Assembly (NCBI GenBank): GCA_021432635.1
Contig: MU270015.1
Coordinates: 848,216-912,215 of the forward strand
Origin: Thozetella sp. PMI_491
Lineage: Eukaryota; Ascomycota; Sordariomycetes; Chaetosphaeriales; Chaetosphaeriaceae
Reading direction: 5' to 3'
DNA: 64,000 bases
Every line of letters begins with the position of its first letter. Within the stretch, counting starts at the first letter, position 1. This document shows positions 1 to 10,501 of this stretch, one piece after another. A model generated the notes under the pieces. That model was given only the letters and a program-made list of their open reading frames with translations, made no database searches and was not told the origin of the DNA. A program made the position numbers and the translations under genes.

Positions 1-551
1 ACACACGAACGATCTATCCGAGCAGTCGGACAGCGATTGGGACAATCTTTGAGCTTTGGAAGGGGTTGTTGAAGCTCTAAAAAGAGAAAAGAGTCAGGGG
101 GAGCACCGGAGAGCAGCCAGAGCTGGATCAACAGCAGCAAAAGAGCGTGTTTTCCTATAGTTGTTTTTGTTTGAGAGCTTTCAACAAGCGCTCTATCTGC
201 ATGCATTTTTACCTAGATTGACCACCGGAGAGCTCGGAAGAGTATATATAGAGGGGGAAAGCCAGCACTAGCAAGCAGCTGATGACCGCTCGAGCGAGCG
301 CAGCGAAAGAGAAAAAGAGCCAGTGTTGGAACAGTAGATTCGCAGCGCTCACTCGCTATAGATATAGGAGCTGGAAGCTCCATGGGAGCCACGTGGGGAG
401 CAACCACGTGATCAAGATAAAAGCTATTTAAGAGCTCTCTAGAGCTCCTAGACTGCTTTCCACCAGATACAGAGAAGACTAGACCAACAGTATAAACCAG
501 TTTTAGCCCTTTATTTTACCCCAGGAATGGGATCCTAGTATTAAACCAACA
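1..551 (+). mobile_element. Right part of an LTR (or solo LTR) inserted into the gypsy element
   Basis: This stretch has balanced base composition and no RIP signature, unlike the sequence to its right. It contains two CACGTG motifs (390-395, 405-410), a TATA-like CTATTTAA (424-431) and then GC-moderate sequence ending in CCAACA at 551, the usual CA end of an LTR. At 552 the sequence switches abruptly to AT-rich DNA that reads, on the minus strand, as gypsy integrase interrupted in mid-domain. I infer a younger LTR element inserted here; its left part and the rest of the integrase lie outside the window. Orientation is a guess from the TATA-like motif. The short minus-strand frame inside it is not a gene. 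Confidence 0.5.
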
Positions 552-3500
552 TAGTTAATATAATAGTATAAGTACTATTTTATAGTCTGATTAAGTCTTT
601 CTATTTATCTATTAGACTAAGGGTAATAAGCTATTAATAGTTAGTATTTAGTTTTAAGTTAGGCTATAAGGGCTTTTTAAAAGTTTAAGGTGAATAACTT
701 GTTTTTATCACTTATTAGCTTGTTTAGTAGTTTATAGTTTATAATAATGTTTTTAGTAAATATATAGGCTAAGTCTTTAGTGTTATTAGCTTTTTTATAT
801 AAAATAAAGTAGCTATATTTAGTTAGTTTATATATAATAATTAATATATTGTTAAAAGATACTTTAGTTAAGGGTTTTTTTAAGAGTAATAGTTTTATAA
901 TAAAGTCTAGGGAGATTAAGCTTTATAACTTTTTAAGGATTAGAAGGGGTTATAGTTCTTTATAGATCTTATACTGATTTACCTTGTTTTTATTATATAT
1001 ATTATATTCTTTAATTACTTTTTTTATAACCCTTTTAGCTCTGAGGAAGTTATAGGTATAGTATAATTATTTTAAGGTCTTAGTAACTCCTTAGTATCTA
1101 TAGGGGAGGATTTTATATATATTTTTTTACTAGGTTTTATTATAGGGTATTAGAGATATAGATTTTCCTATAGAATTAGTAGACTTTATTTTTCTTTTTT
1201 ATATCCTTATTAAGGCTACTTTATATAAAGTCTATAAAGTCTTAATTATTAAAAACTTCCTTAATCTTATTAGTCTAGTTAGGGTTTAAAAAGACTTAAA
1301 AGGTAGTGTTTAGCTTTTAAGGAGCCTAGCTTAGGCTTTTATCTTTTAGGATTATTAAAATACTTTATATATAAGGTTTTAATTCTTATATATAATCTTC
1401 TTTTTAGCTAAGAGTATCTGCCCTAATATTTTCTAGTCCTTTTTTATATATAATTTTAAAATTAAATTTAAAAAAGAATTTAATCTATTTAATTTATTAT
1501 TTATTAAACTCTTTATTAGTTATAAAATAAATAAGATTTTTATAATTAGTATAAATTATAACTTAGTGTTATACTTTATAAAGGTAAACCTTTTATTCTT
1601 TAAGGGCTTTAATAATAACTATTAGCTTTTTATTATATATTTAATAGTTAATTTCTACTCTTTTAAGCTTTTTTAAGAAGAAGGTAACTAGGTATAGTAA
1701 TCCTTTCTTATTATATTGTCTAAGTTATCCTTTTATTATAAAGTCTAAGGAGTTAGTTTTAACTTTATATAGTTTTACTAGGTCTAGGAGTATAAGTATA
1801 GGTTTACTTAAAATCCTTAACTTAATAATTTTAAAGGCTTTACTAGCTTAATTAATTTATTTAAACTTAGTCTTTTTATAGATAAGCTTTATAAATAATA
1901 GGGTAAGCTTACTATAATTTTTTATAAAGCAGTAGTAGTAATTAGTAAATTTAAGGAAAGCTTATACTTCTTTTACTATTTCTAGTAGTAGCTAGTCTTA
2001 TACTACTACTATTTTTTTAGGATTTATTCCTATAAATCTAGGGGTGATTTTAAACCCTAAGAAGATAGTTTTTTTAGTGTAAAACTTACTCTTCTCTAGT
2101 TTTATTAAGAGTTTAATATCTTTTAAAGCTTATAATATAATATAAATATATTGTTTATATTTTATTTTATTTTTTAAGTAGATAAGGATATTATCTAGGT
2201 AGATAATATAAAATTTATTAATATATAGTTATAAGATATAGTTAATTATAGTTTAAAATATTACTAGGGTATTTTATAGTTTAAATAGTATGACTAAGTA
2301 CTTATAGTATCTATACTTAGTTTTAATTATTATTTTTTATTCTTCTCTTTTTACTACTTAGATTAAGTTATAAGCTTCTTTTAGGTTAAAATATATTATT
2401 ATTATAGCTTTTATTAATTAGTCTTATAGTTTAAATATTAGAGGTAATAGTCTTTTATTAGGAATAGTAATACTATTAAGTTATTAGTAGTTAATATATA
2501 GTCTTTATTTTCTAGTTTTATCCTTGCTTTTCTTAGGTATAAATAAGATTAAGTATCTTATTAGTAAATTTAACAGTTATATATAACTTTTTTCTAGGTT
2601 TTTATTAAGGTATTATTATAAGGCTATAAGTTTCTCCTTGTCTAGTCTATAGATTTTATATAGCTTAAGTTGTTCTTTTAGTTTAATTAGTATATAATAG
2701 TTAAACTAATTATATTTTAGTAACCTTATGTTTAATATTCCTTTAAATAGTTTGTTATACTTCTAGTATTCTTTTAGTATTTTATTTAAGGTTTTTATAG
2801 TAGATACTTTAGTAATTATTAACATTTTAAAGGTTTTTTTTATAGACTTACTTAAGAGTCTTATATAAGTTATACTAAAGGCTAAGTCTTTTTAAATGTC
2901 TTTAGTTTTTTTCTCTAAGATTAATTAGGTGTATTTTTTAGGCACTAGTCTGAAAAATATTTAATTAGTTATCTAGTTAATTCTTAGGTTATTCTTTTAC
3001 AACTATAATATCCCTAGAATTAAGTAGTATAGTTTAATTTTTATAATATTAAAGGTTATTTCTTTGTTATATATACTATAGGCTAATATTAAGAGGGGTA
3101 TAATCTTTATTATAATATCTTCCTTTTTATATTAAGCTAGTTTTCCTTTTATAATATATAGGTAATATATAAATTCTTTTTTATTCTAAGGTAGTTATAG
3201 TTAGTTAATAACTTTTAGTGATATATAGTTCCCTTAGGATTTACTATTAATTATTATAGTAATATTATATTAATTATTAATAATAAAAATATAAGTAAAT
3301 AGTTTTAAGTTAGGGCTAATAGTTATTATAAGAGTCTTTATCTCTAGGTTGTTTTATTAACTCTTTATAAGTGATATCTATTGTTTTTTATCTGGTCTTA
3401 TCCTAGGGTAAGTTATAAGTGTTGGCTTTTCTTTATAGGGTATAGTTTATATTATATAGGGTTTTTAAGCTAGGGCTTAAGTCTTATGTTAATAAATTAT

Positions 3501-6052
3501 TCTTATATATATTTTATAGCTTTAATTTATTCCTTAGTTATTTATAAGCTGGTAGGGTTTTCTTTTATAAAAGTATATCCTTATGTTTTTCCTTAGTGTT
3601 ATTATATAGTTTTTTCTATATAGTAATATAAGTATATTATAAAAGTATATTATATTATACTTAGCTTATTCTTATAATATATTAAGAATTAAGGGTTTAG
3701 CTTAAAGGTAGCTTATCTATTATATTAGTCTTTTATTTCCTAATACTTTATTTCTTTTTATAAGTATAAGTTATTAATCTGTTATATTTTATACCTAATA
3801 GGGAAGAAATTATACTTTAATTTATCTATAATATGTGTTTTATATAGTATAATATATTATATCTAGGTAATTTCTTTATAGTGTTTATACTAGGGGCTTA
3901 TTTAAGGGTTATTTTAATAATTTAGTTGTTGGTTGTTTTTTAAGGAGTTATAGTATAAAACTCTGTCTATAAGGAATAATATATGTTTCCCTCTTAGGAT
4001 TAAGTCAAGTTTAATCCTTAGATACTTTTAAACTATAAATAGGGATATATTATATAATTCCTTTATTAGTTCTTCCTTAATTTTTAATAGACTATTAAAT
4101 TCTTCTCCTTATTATTTAGGTATATAAAAGGCAAGTTATTTGTCACTTTTTTTATAGATATAAGTCCTAATAGGAGAGTTGTCTAACTATATCTTTTAAG
4201 CTTTTTAATTATTATAATATATTATTATAAAGTATTGTTTAGGATAGTCTAGTTATTTAGATATAAGTATTAAGATATTTAGTTTTAAGAGTTTCCCTAG
4301 TTATTATATACTAGTAGGTTTTTATTTTATATATAAGGTACTATCTTTAATATATATATTATATCTAGAGTTATTTAGGTTTATAAATTAATATTTCTTT
4401 TTATTTTTAAAATAGTTATTATATAATTTCTATAGCTAATAGTTTAATCTATTGTCTTAATTCTTTATATATTTTAAAGATAGTAATATATAAGAGAGTA
4501 AGTACTTTATATAGTAAATATATATTATTGTTTTTCCTTAGTCTTAAATATAACAGACTTCTTTGCTTTAATATTTTAAGTAAGTCTTAGCTTTATTTAT
4601 TTTATAAGGTTTGTCTAGTTTATAATATATAATTAGCTTTAGTTTTTATATAGTTAGGATTATATTATTTCTAGCTAGTAGTAGTAGATAGTCTGCTTTT
4701 ATTATTATTTTAGGGTATAGTATAACTTCTCTAGTTACTAGTCTACTTAGGATTATATATTATTCTAGAGATAGTTCCTCTATTAGTATTATAATATAAG
4801 TATTGCTAAGATTTATAATATTATAGATTAGGTTGTTTTATATAACTATACTAAAGGTTTAAACTAATTTATATTATATTAGATTAGCTGACTACTTTTT
4901 AAGTATTAGTTTTTAACCTATTTTTTTTAGCTATTTATATATATTAGTATAGTATCTCTTTTTTTAGTAGTTATAATACTTAATATCTTTAGGGTCTTGT
5001 TTTAGTTTTTATTATATTATATTTAAGTCTATAAGTCTTATATAAGTCCTATATATTATTATCTAATAGTTTTAATATTAGTTAATAGATTATTTAAACT
5101 AGTTGTTTTATTAAGGTCTTTTAGTATTAGCTAATTATTAGGGTTTTTATTGTTATTTTTCTATCCTTTATTTATATAGTTAATTATTAATATAGGTTAT
5201 TATTTCTATATATAATAGGAAATCTTTTAAGGGGTTAAGCTTTAAAACTTTATCTTTAACTTTATTTTTAAGTCCTTAGTAGAATAGGAATTTCTTAGTT
5301 TTATTGGTGTAGTCTAAGAGTAAATAGAGTTGTTAAAATTCTACTATGTACTAGACTGTAGAACCTTTTTATTTAAGTTAATATAGGCTTTGTTTTTACT
5401 AGTGTTTCTTATTTAGTTCTTAAAAGAGGGATTTTAGGGCTTATTTATATCTTATGTAAGTTATAAAGATGTTATAAGTTTTAGGTTAGAGTTTTAAAGT
5501 AAATCCTTTTTTAAAGAAGTCTATAAGGTATAGTTTAAACTATGCTAGTACTCTTTCTTTTAGGAATAAGCTGGTATATACTACTTTTTTATATTTATTT
5601 TAAAAGCTATTAGTATAAAAGTAGTAATAAGCTCCTATTTAAGCTAGGTAGCTTTTTAGGTGTTTGTAGATATTATTAAAAGGCTAGGGTTAGTTAAGCC
5701 TTAGCTTTTCTTATCCTTTAATAAGAGTTATAATGATATTAGTAGTAGTATATATAGTATATAGATTACTTTTAAGTTGGGGTATTTAGGTAGTGTTAGT
5801 ATATAGTTTGCTAATAAGTTTTTTTATCTAGGTAAGGTCTCTCTTTATACTAATATATTTAGTATTATCTCTATTATTATCAGTATCCTTTATTTCTTAG
5901 TTAAGGCTATGTTAAGTAAAGGCCTTTTCCTTTTTCTTATTAGACTTGCTAGAGTTATAGCTATTAGTGGATAGGGTGTTTTTACTAGATATATTAACTA
6001 TAAAATATTATCGATTATACTTGTCTTATCCTTTAAAAGAGAGTAATTAATA
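552..6052 (-). mobile_element. RIP-degraded Ty3/gypsy retrotransposon, gag-pol remnant
   Basis: The region is extremely AT-rich and has no intact reading frame, but the minus strand still reads as gag-pol. A gag-like start lies near 5990. A decayed CCHC zinc knuckle (Cys changed to Tyr, Gly to Lys/Arg) lies near 4920-4990. The reverse transcriptase core YLDNILIY (normally YLDDILIY) lies near 2170-2215, followed by the connection FLGF and NYY motifs near 1930-2060. The integrase core, with readable NNILIIIYKLTKYSYF and LISDKNKLFT segments, lies near 700-860. The order gag, RT, RNase H, integrase is that of Ty3/gypsy. Nearly all changes are C-to-T or G-to-A, as RIP produces. The integrase breaks off at 552, where another element is inserted. 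Confidence 0.85.
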
Positions 6053-6369
6053 TGTTATAACACTAAGATCCTAAGGTTAATATTCTTAATATATAGGAGA
6101 TTCTTTCCTAAGGTAGGGAGGGTAGAGATAAGTGGAGTATTAATTAACTAAGGGGTGTAGAATCTAAAGTATAAGTTAAGGTAGCTTGAATAGAGTAATT
6201 ATTAAAGAGTAAAAGCTAACTAATCTATCTAGGTAGAGACTATGGTCTTATATACTAGGTTGTTCTTCATAGCTCACTTATTCCAAGGAGTATTAGTGAT
6301 CCAGCTTACCTAGTGATCTAGATCACCACTAAGCCTTTAAGAAGATGATCCTTTCTTATTAGTAAAACA
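6053..6369 (-). repeat. Putative 5' LTR of the gypsy element
   Basis: The segment starts with TGTTATAACA and ends with TAAAACA, giving the TG...CA ends expected of an LTR. It sits directly upstream of the gag start of the minus-strand gypsy remnant. It contains a near-perfect palindrome around CCTAGTGATCTAGATCACCA (about 6310-6329). The partner LTR is not in the window because the other end of the element is interrupted, so the boundaries cannot be checked against a second copy. The 116 bases to its right (6370-6485) are GC-richer and hold nothing I recognise. Confidence 0.45.
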
Positions 6370-6485
6370 TCTGCGTGGGTGCCTAAGGCATCTATTAAGG
6401 GTTTTGCCCTTGTTGACCGCTGGGCCTAAGCGCTAGGCCTTGTTGGCGGTTGTGGGGAGGTGGCTGATGCCTTGATCGTAATAAA

Positions 6486-6940
6486 TATTTACGATTAAAA
6501 CAAGATATTAAAGCTAAAAATACTATAAATCCTAATATATCTTTTAACGAGTTAAATATAGATAATATAGATATTTATAGTATTTTAGACAATAAATCTA
6601 GCTTAGAGGATAAGCTATATATATAGCTGGAAAGCGTTGAGGAGGAATATATACTATACTTTAAAGAGTGTAATAAGGGCTTTAAAACAGAGCTACTTAT
6701 ATAGTGGAAAACTAATAGCTACTGATTTCTTATACTAGTTATATTAGCTAAGTGATATTTAGCTATACTAGCTATCTTAGGTAGTTAAAAGCGTCTTTAG
6801 TATAGGGGGTAATATTATTACTAAAGCTAGGAATAATTTATACCTAAAAACAGTTAAACAGCTTATTTTACTTAAAAGCTAGGGAATTAAAGATATAGCT
6901 GAGTTAAAGGCTTTAATAATAGAAGAGGAAGAAAAAGAAT
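6486..6940 (+). mobile_element. hAT-family transposase relic, C-terminal part
   Basis: Read on the plus strand this stretch preserves the C-terminal hAT dimerisation region: a WKTNSY block, then YLAI, a decayed SERVFS-like segment, and GGNIITKARNNLYLKTVKQ (about 6810-6865), then an acidic tail ending in EEEEKE and a stop near 6940. In active hAT transposases this region pairs subunits of the DNA-cutting enzyme. Several in-frame stops and AT-biased changes show it is dead. No N-terminal DDE domain or terminal inverted repeats could be identified. It is separate from the gypsy element and lies in the opposite orientation. Confidence 0.65.
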
Positions 6941-7064
6941 AGTTTATTAGTTTATTAGTTTATTAGTTTATTAGTTTATTTTCTTAATAAAAAAGTCTTA
7001 GTATTTTTTTAGTATTTTTGCTGATAAAATTAATTAGTATTAATTAGTATTAATTAGTATTAAT
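6941..7064. repeat. Two short tandem repeats
   Basis: Positions 6941-6980 are five copies of the octamer AGTTTATT, starting right at the end of the hAT relic. Positions about 7031-7064 are about three copies of the decamer TAATTAGTAT. Both are simple replication-slippage repeats in AT-rich DNA. Confidence 0.8.
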
Positions 7065-8440
7065 ATATACTCTTACTAATTAATTAATTTTCCAGCCCTA
7101 GCTGTCTACGATCTTAATGTACGTAGCCGTACAGAGATTAATAGCTGGGCAGCTGCTGGGCAGTTATAGCTATCTGCTCGTTCGTAAAGCTCGAAGTAGT
7201 TAGTCTGATCTATAGTTAGGATCTGTGGCTATGACACTAAGAGCTATTATTATTACTCACTAACTAGTTCTTTTATATACAGAGCTTATAATAGCTTATA
7301 AAGTTAATAAAGTACTTAGCAAGCATAAGAGGGTTAAATATACACATGTATAGCTTAAAGGGTCCCTTACGGTTCAAGAAGCTGTAAAGATACTTGAATA
7401 AATATATAGATAACTAGTTAGCCAGTGAATTACATAGTAGGGGCTAGGGGGGGGGCTGTGCAAAGAGGGGTACTATAAAGCTATAGTGCTCTAAGGGGTG
7501 TAGAAAGCTAGACTATATGATCTATATATTCCTAGAGGCTATAATAGCTTCTGATTCCTCTGTCTGTGCGAAAATGTGGTTGATTAGTAGCATTATGGTG
7601 TAAATATAGATGTTTTTAGTATGGGGGTGGTAGAAAAGTGATCCACTGCAGATCACGGTTCTATACTGCTTTGAGGAGACTTTATTTGTAAGGTATAGCT
7701 ATAAGTGGCCAAGAATGCAGCCATTAAAGGCCTGGGCAAGAGCTTATGTCGTGAGGATCTATCCTTCTTTACTGTCCCTTAGTAACCACTAAGGCTATTA
7801 TGATATATATAGTGCCACGCCTAGAACAACACCATTGAAGAATAATTTTGAAGAGCCATTTGGGGGGGATCGATTTTATATCCTTCCTTATTACCCCCGA
7901 GAAGCCCTGTCATTAGTTCCCCGTTTAAGACATCCATGGACATCGCCCATAAGTCTGGCAGGAACCCATCAAGACAATTCCATAGTTATAAAGCTACCAT
8001 AGAAGACCCTATAGACGAGACAGCCACTTTACTCGACACTACCATAGACAGTCCCCAAGAACTCCATTCTTCTCATTGAAGCCGAAAGCAGCTCAAGACC
8101 AACTCTCTCATATTCCACAAGCAAACATCAGCTGCTCGTTTAACGTGCTTGGGGAGCATACAGACACAGAGGAGCCGCCAGCAAGCTATCACAGCTGTCT
8201 AAGTTCACCTCAAGCAGAAATAGCAGAAGCGCAATGGACACCCCATCCTCTCTACTAGTCCATCATAGGCGTTCTAGTCCGCCTCGAGACCCAACCAGAC
8301 CAGCTCGTCCTCTTCCATCTGGCCAGGTAGCTTCATCGCTGGCTTAGTCGTCTAGCTCAGTGCATGAGAGTTCTGCCCCGACAATATCCACAGGTGGCTT
8401 GACTTCGCTACCGCCGCCTCTCTTCACCTTGTTTTACTAT
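7065..8440. other. Intergenic, probably transposon-derived, no gene seen
   Basis: AT-rich to mixed DNA with many stops in all frames. A short inverted motif around GTACGTAGCCGTAC (7117-7130) and a G-run near 7447 are the only visible structures. Composition becomes normal from about 7850. A short 60-codon frame at 8076-8258 has no recognisable motif and I do not call it. Confidence 0.5.
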
Positions 8441-8620
8441 CTAAGGCGACTTTACCTTCTTTATCTTCTTCGCCGGCACATTCTTACCTAAAAGCTGTCC
8501 GTTTTCTGAAGAGGTTTTGCGCTCGACAGGACGTCCCAGATCAATGCCAGGCAGCACTTGCGGCTGTTCTTCTTTTTCCCTCCCTAGGTTGTAGCCGTAC
8601 AACTCTCCAATTATAAATTT
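8441..8620 (-). pseudogene. Possible 3' terminal exon or gene relic
   Basis: A minus-strand frame of about 60 codons reads like a genuine protein C-terminus, with a lysine-rich tail (NVPAKKIKKVKSP) before the stop. It has no in-frame methionine, but is preceded by an acceptor-like CTTTCCAG, so it could be a last exon whose upstream exons are lost. I do not recognise a family. It may be unrelated to the relics beside it. Confidence 0.25.
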
Positions 8621-8643
8621 CTCCACATAGAGACTGGAAAGGG

Positions 8644-9040
8644 TTGATGCAACCAATTGCGCATCGGAGCCATCGTGGCAGCAGCGAATGGAGGCTGCAA
8701 GATGATGACCTAGGCAGACTTCTCACCTTGAGCTGCCATGGCAGAGGACTGCGCTCAATGCTGCTCAGCGGCTTTTACGATCCCGACATAGATTGCAGCG
8801 CTGTCTCCGCTTGGCTGCAAGGATCTCTCGTGGCAATCGACAGATTATCGCGGCATGATCCTATAATGCTTGGACGCATGCTTATTGATCGATTGCCAAA
8901 GATCGCCAAGGATTTCGTTCCTGTGGCTTGGGGCTACAATTCTGGGACTGCAAGGGACGGGGACAAGAAGACCTCTTTGTTGAAACGCATGGTGACATGT
9001 CAACCCTGGCCTTGCGCCAAGATCGCTGCCCACCATTGGA
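8644..9040 (+). pseudogene. Relic of an uncharacterised fungal protein, frameshifted
   Basis: A plus-strand frame carries a protein-like stretch (DIDCSAVSAWLQGSLVAIDR, then MLIDRLPKIA) that, after a one-base shift near 8908, continues as FLWLGATILGLQGTG before a stop. The two halves joined resemble a family of uncharacterised filamentous-fungal proteins whose conserved core has a WLGA motif. I recall the family only by pattern and cannot name it or give a function. The frameshift and the early loss of similarity mark it as a relic. Confidence 0.4.
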
Positions 9041-9082
9041 CCTCGTCCAAGCTCGCATGTACGCACATCCTGCTGCGGTGGA

Positions 9083-9245
9083 GATGCCGGCGCCGGTCAT
9101 GACCACGATGCGACGGTCCTCACCGGACCTGATTTAGTCGGTACCACCCGCCAAGCTCCGCTCCGAGAGGGTCTCGGGGGGCGTGTTGTCGTTGACGATG
9201 AGTTCTCCTGGCCTATTTTGCGTCGCCCTTCGCGGCCTCTGTTCT
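9083..9245 (-). pseudogene. Sirtuin (Hst2-like) N-terminal relic
   Basis: On the minus strand the frame reads PGELIVNDNTPPETLSERSL, then an in-frame TAA, then IRSGEDRRIVVMTGAGISTA. GAGIST is the NAD-binding signature that opens the catalytic domain of Sir2-type protein deacetylases, and the preceding TPPETLSERSL matches the N-terminal extension of fungal Hst2-like sirtuins. The expected IPDFRSP that should follow is absent: the similarity stops at once and unrelated sequence begins. So only about 55 residues of a normally 350-400 residue enzyme remain, with a stop codon inside. This is a dead fragment. Confidence 0.65.
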
Positions 9246-10501
9246 TGTGGCACTGCTCCTTGGGGTTGTGTCGTCGCCGACGGCCTATCTTTGCGGTATA
9301 GGGTAGGGCGGAGGGAGAGAGGGGCGCGTTGCTGAACCAAAAGTTTGCTCAAGAGGCAAGCGGAAATCCGCGGTGGGTTGGGCGCCTGGAGCTCCCGGTT
9401 CTCTCGCGAGGAGGGGCTGAGCGTGTGTGGCTGAGAACGCACGGAGCAAGATCAATGCGAGTGAAACAATAAAGCAGTCCGGAACGACAAAGTCGTGGTA
9501 TTTATCTCTCAATCTGGCTGATGTCTGCCTGCCTTTTGGTCGAAAGAGGGGGAGCAAGACACCAGCCACTTGGTTTGGTGCGAGGACGGCCTTCCGGCTG
9601 CCTGAAATTTCGCCTCGGTGGGACGTTGACGAACTTTATCTTTATCGATGCGGGGGCTTGGCTTCTAGAAGTGCGTTACGAGCGAGGCGCATCATGGAGC
9701 TGTAGTAGTGTGTTCCACGGGGGGGTTCCTTCCTGCGAGCCACCTAAAACAAAGGACCGCTCGGACAGCCGCGGCTGCCCTGCACGCCTAACCACATCCT
9801 CTGCCATATACCTCGTAGGATAATTTCTGCGCATCGATGACTTCATTCAAGGCGGCATGGGTTTCGGCGCTGGCCACTGCACTAGGATAACAGATAGAAC
9901 TAGAGCGCATCAAGAGTGGTTAGACGGTAATCCTACGGACCTAGGCAAGGCATCGAACGTATTGAGGGGCATGGACAAATGCGAGACATACCTCTAAGTC
10001 CTAGACGATAGTGATTGCCCTCCCTATAAAAGTTGACCATCCTCGATAGTCATTAGGCTTGTAGAACCCCGGCATGAGGGCCTCTGGAGAACCTAGACCT
10101 TGTGCTGACCAGGGCGGTGATCGCCTTACTAGGCTCGCATTCATACCATCACCGCATCCAAGCCCCTGGCCCTCCTCACAATGGCTCCAAGTGAAAATAA
10201 CCTGTGGGATCGCCACGCGTGTACTTATCAGTAAATCGATGCCCTCTCCTGTGAATGACATTTTAGCGCTATGGCCCACAATCGTGGCGGGGCTACCGCT
10301 TGCCTATCTTATGAAAACCATTGGGGGCCTGGGGCTGTGCTGCGAAATGGGGGCCGGTTACCACATCGCGAACCCCTGCCAGAGGCCTCAAAATTAACTA
10401 GGGAGACATACTCCTACAAAAGCCCATTCTTGCCGTGGTTGGCCGTCGCGCATTATTCCTGAAAAATAGTAGCTGCACCCGCTCAGGAGCAGACCTTGAG
10501 A
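9246..10501. other. Intergenic, no supported gene
   Basis: GC-moderate DNA with overlapping frames of about 90-120 codons on both strands (for example 9427-9705, 9521-9823, 10074-10397). None has recognisable motifs or a convincing splice structure. The last few hundred bases presumably hold the promoter of the HET gene; no clear TATA box is visible. Confidence 0.45.

Noticed and set aside
6941-7064. CRISPR-like array
   Set aside because: Units are 8 and 10 bases, uninterrupted by spacers, in a eukaryotic genome: simple tandem repeats.
8076-8258. 60-codon frame before the relic zone
   Set aside because: Too short, no motif, no splice context.
8882-9106. Continuation of the sirtuin frame past GAGISTAAG
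   Set aside because: The downstream residues show none of the conserved sirtuin motifs (IPDFRSP, TQNID), so the frame beyond 9083 is treated as unrelated.
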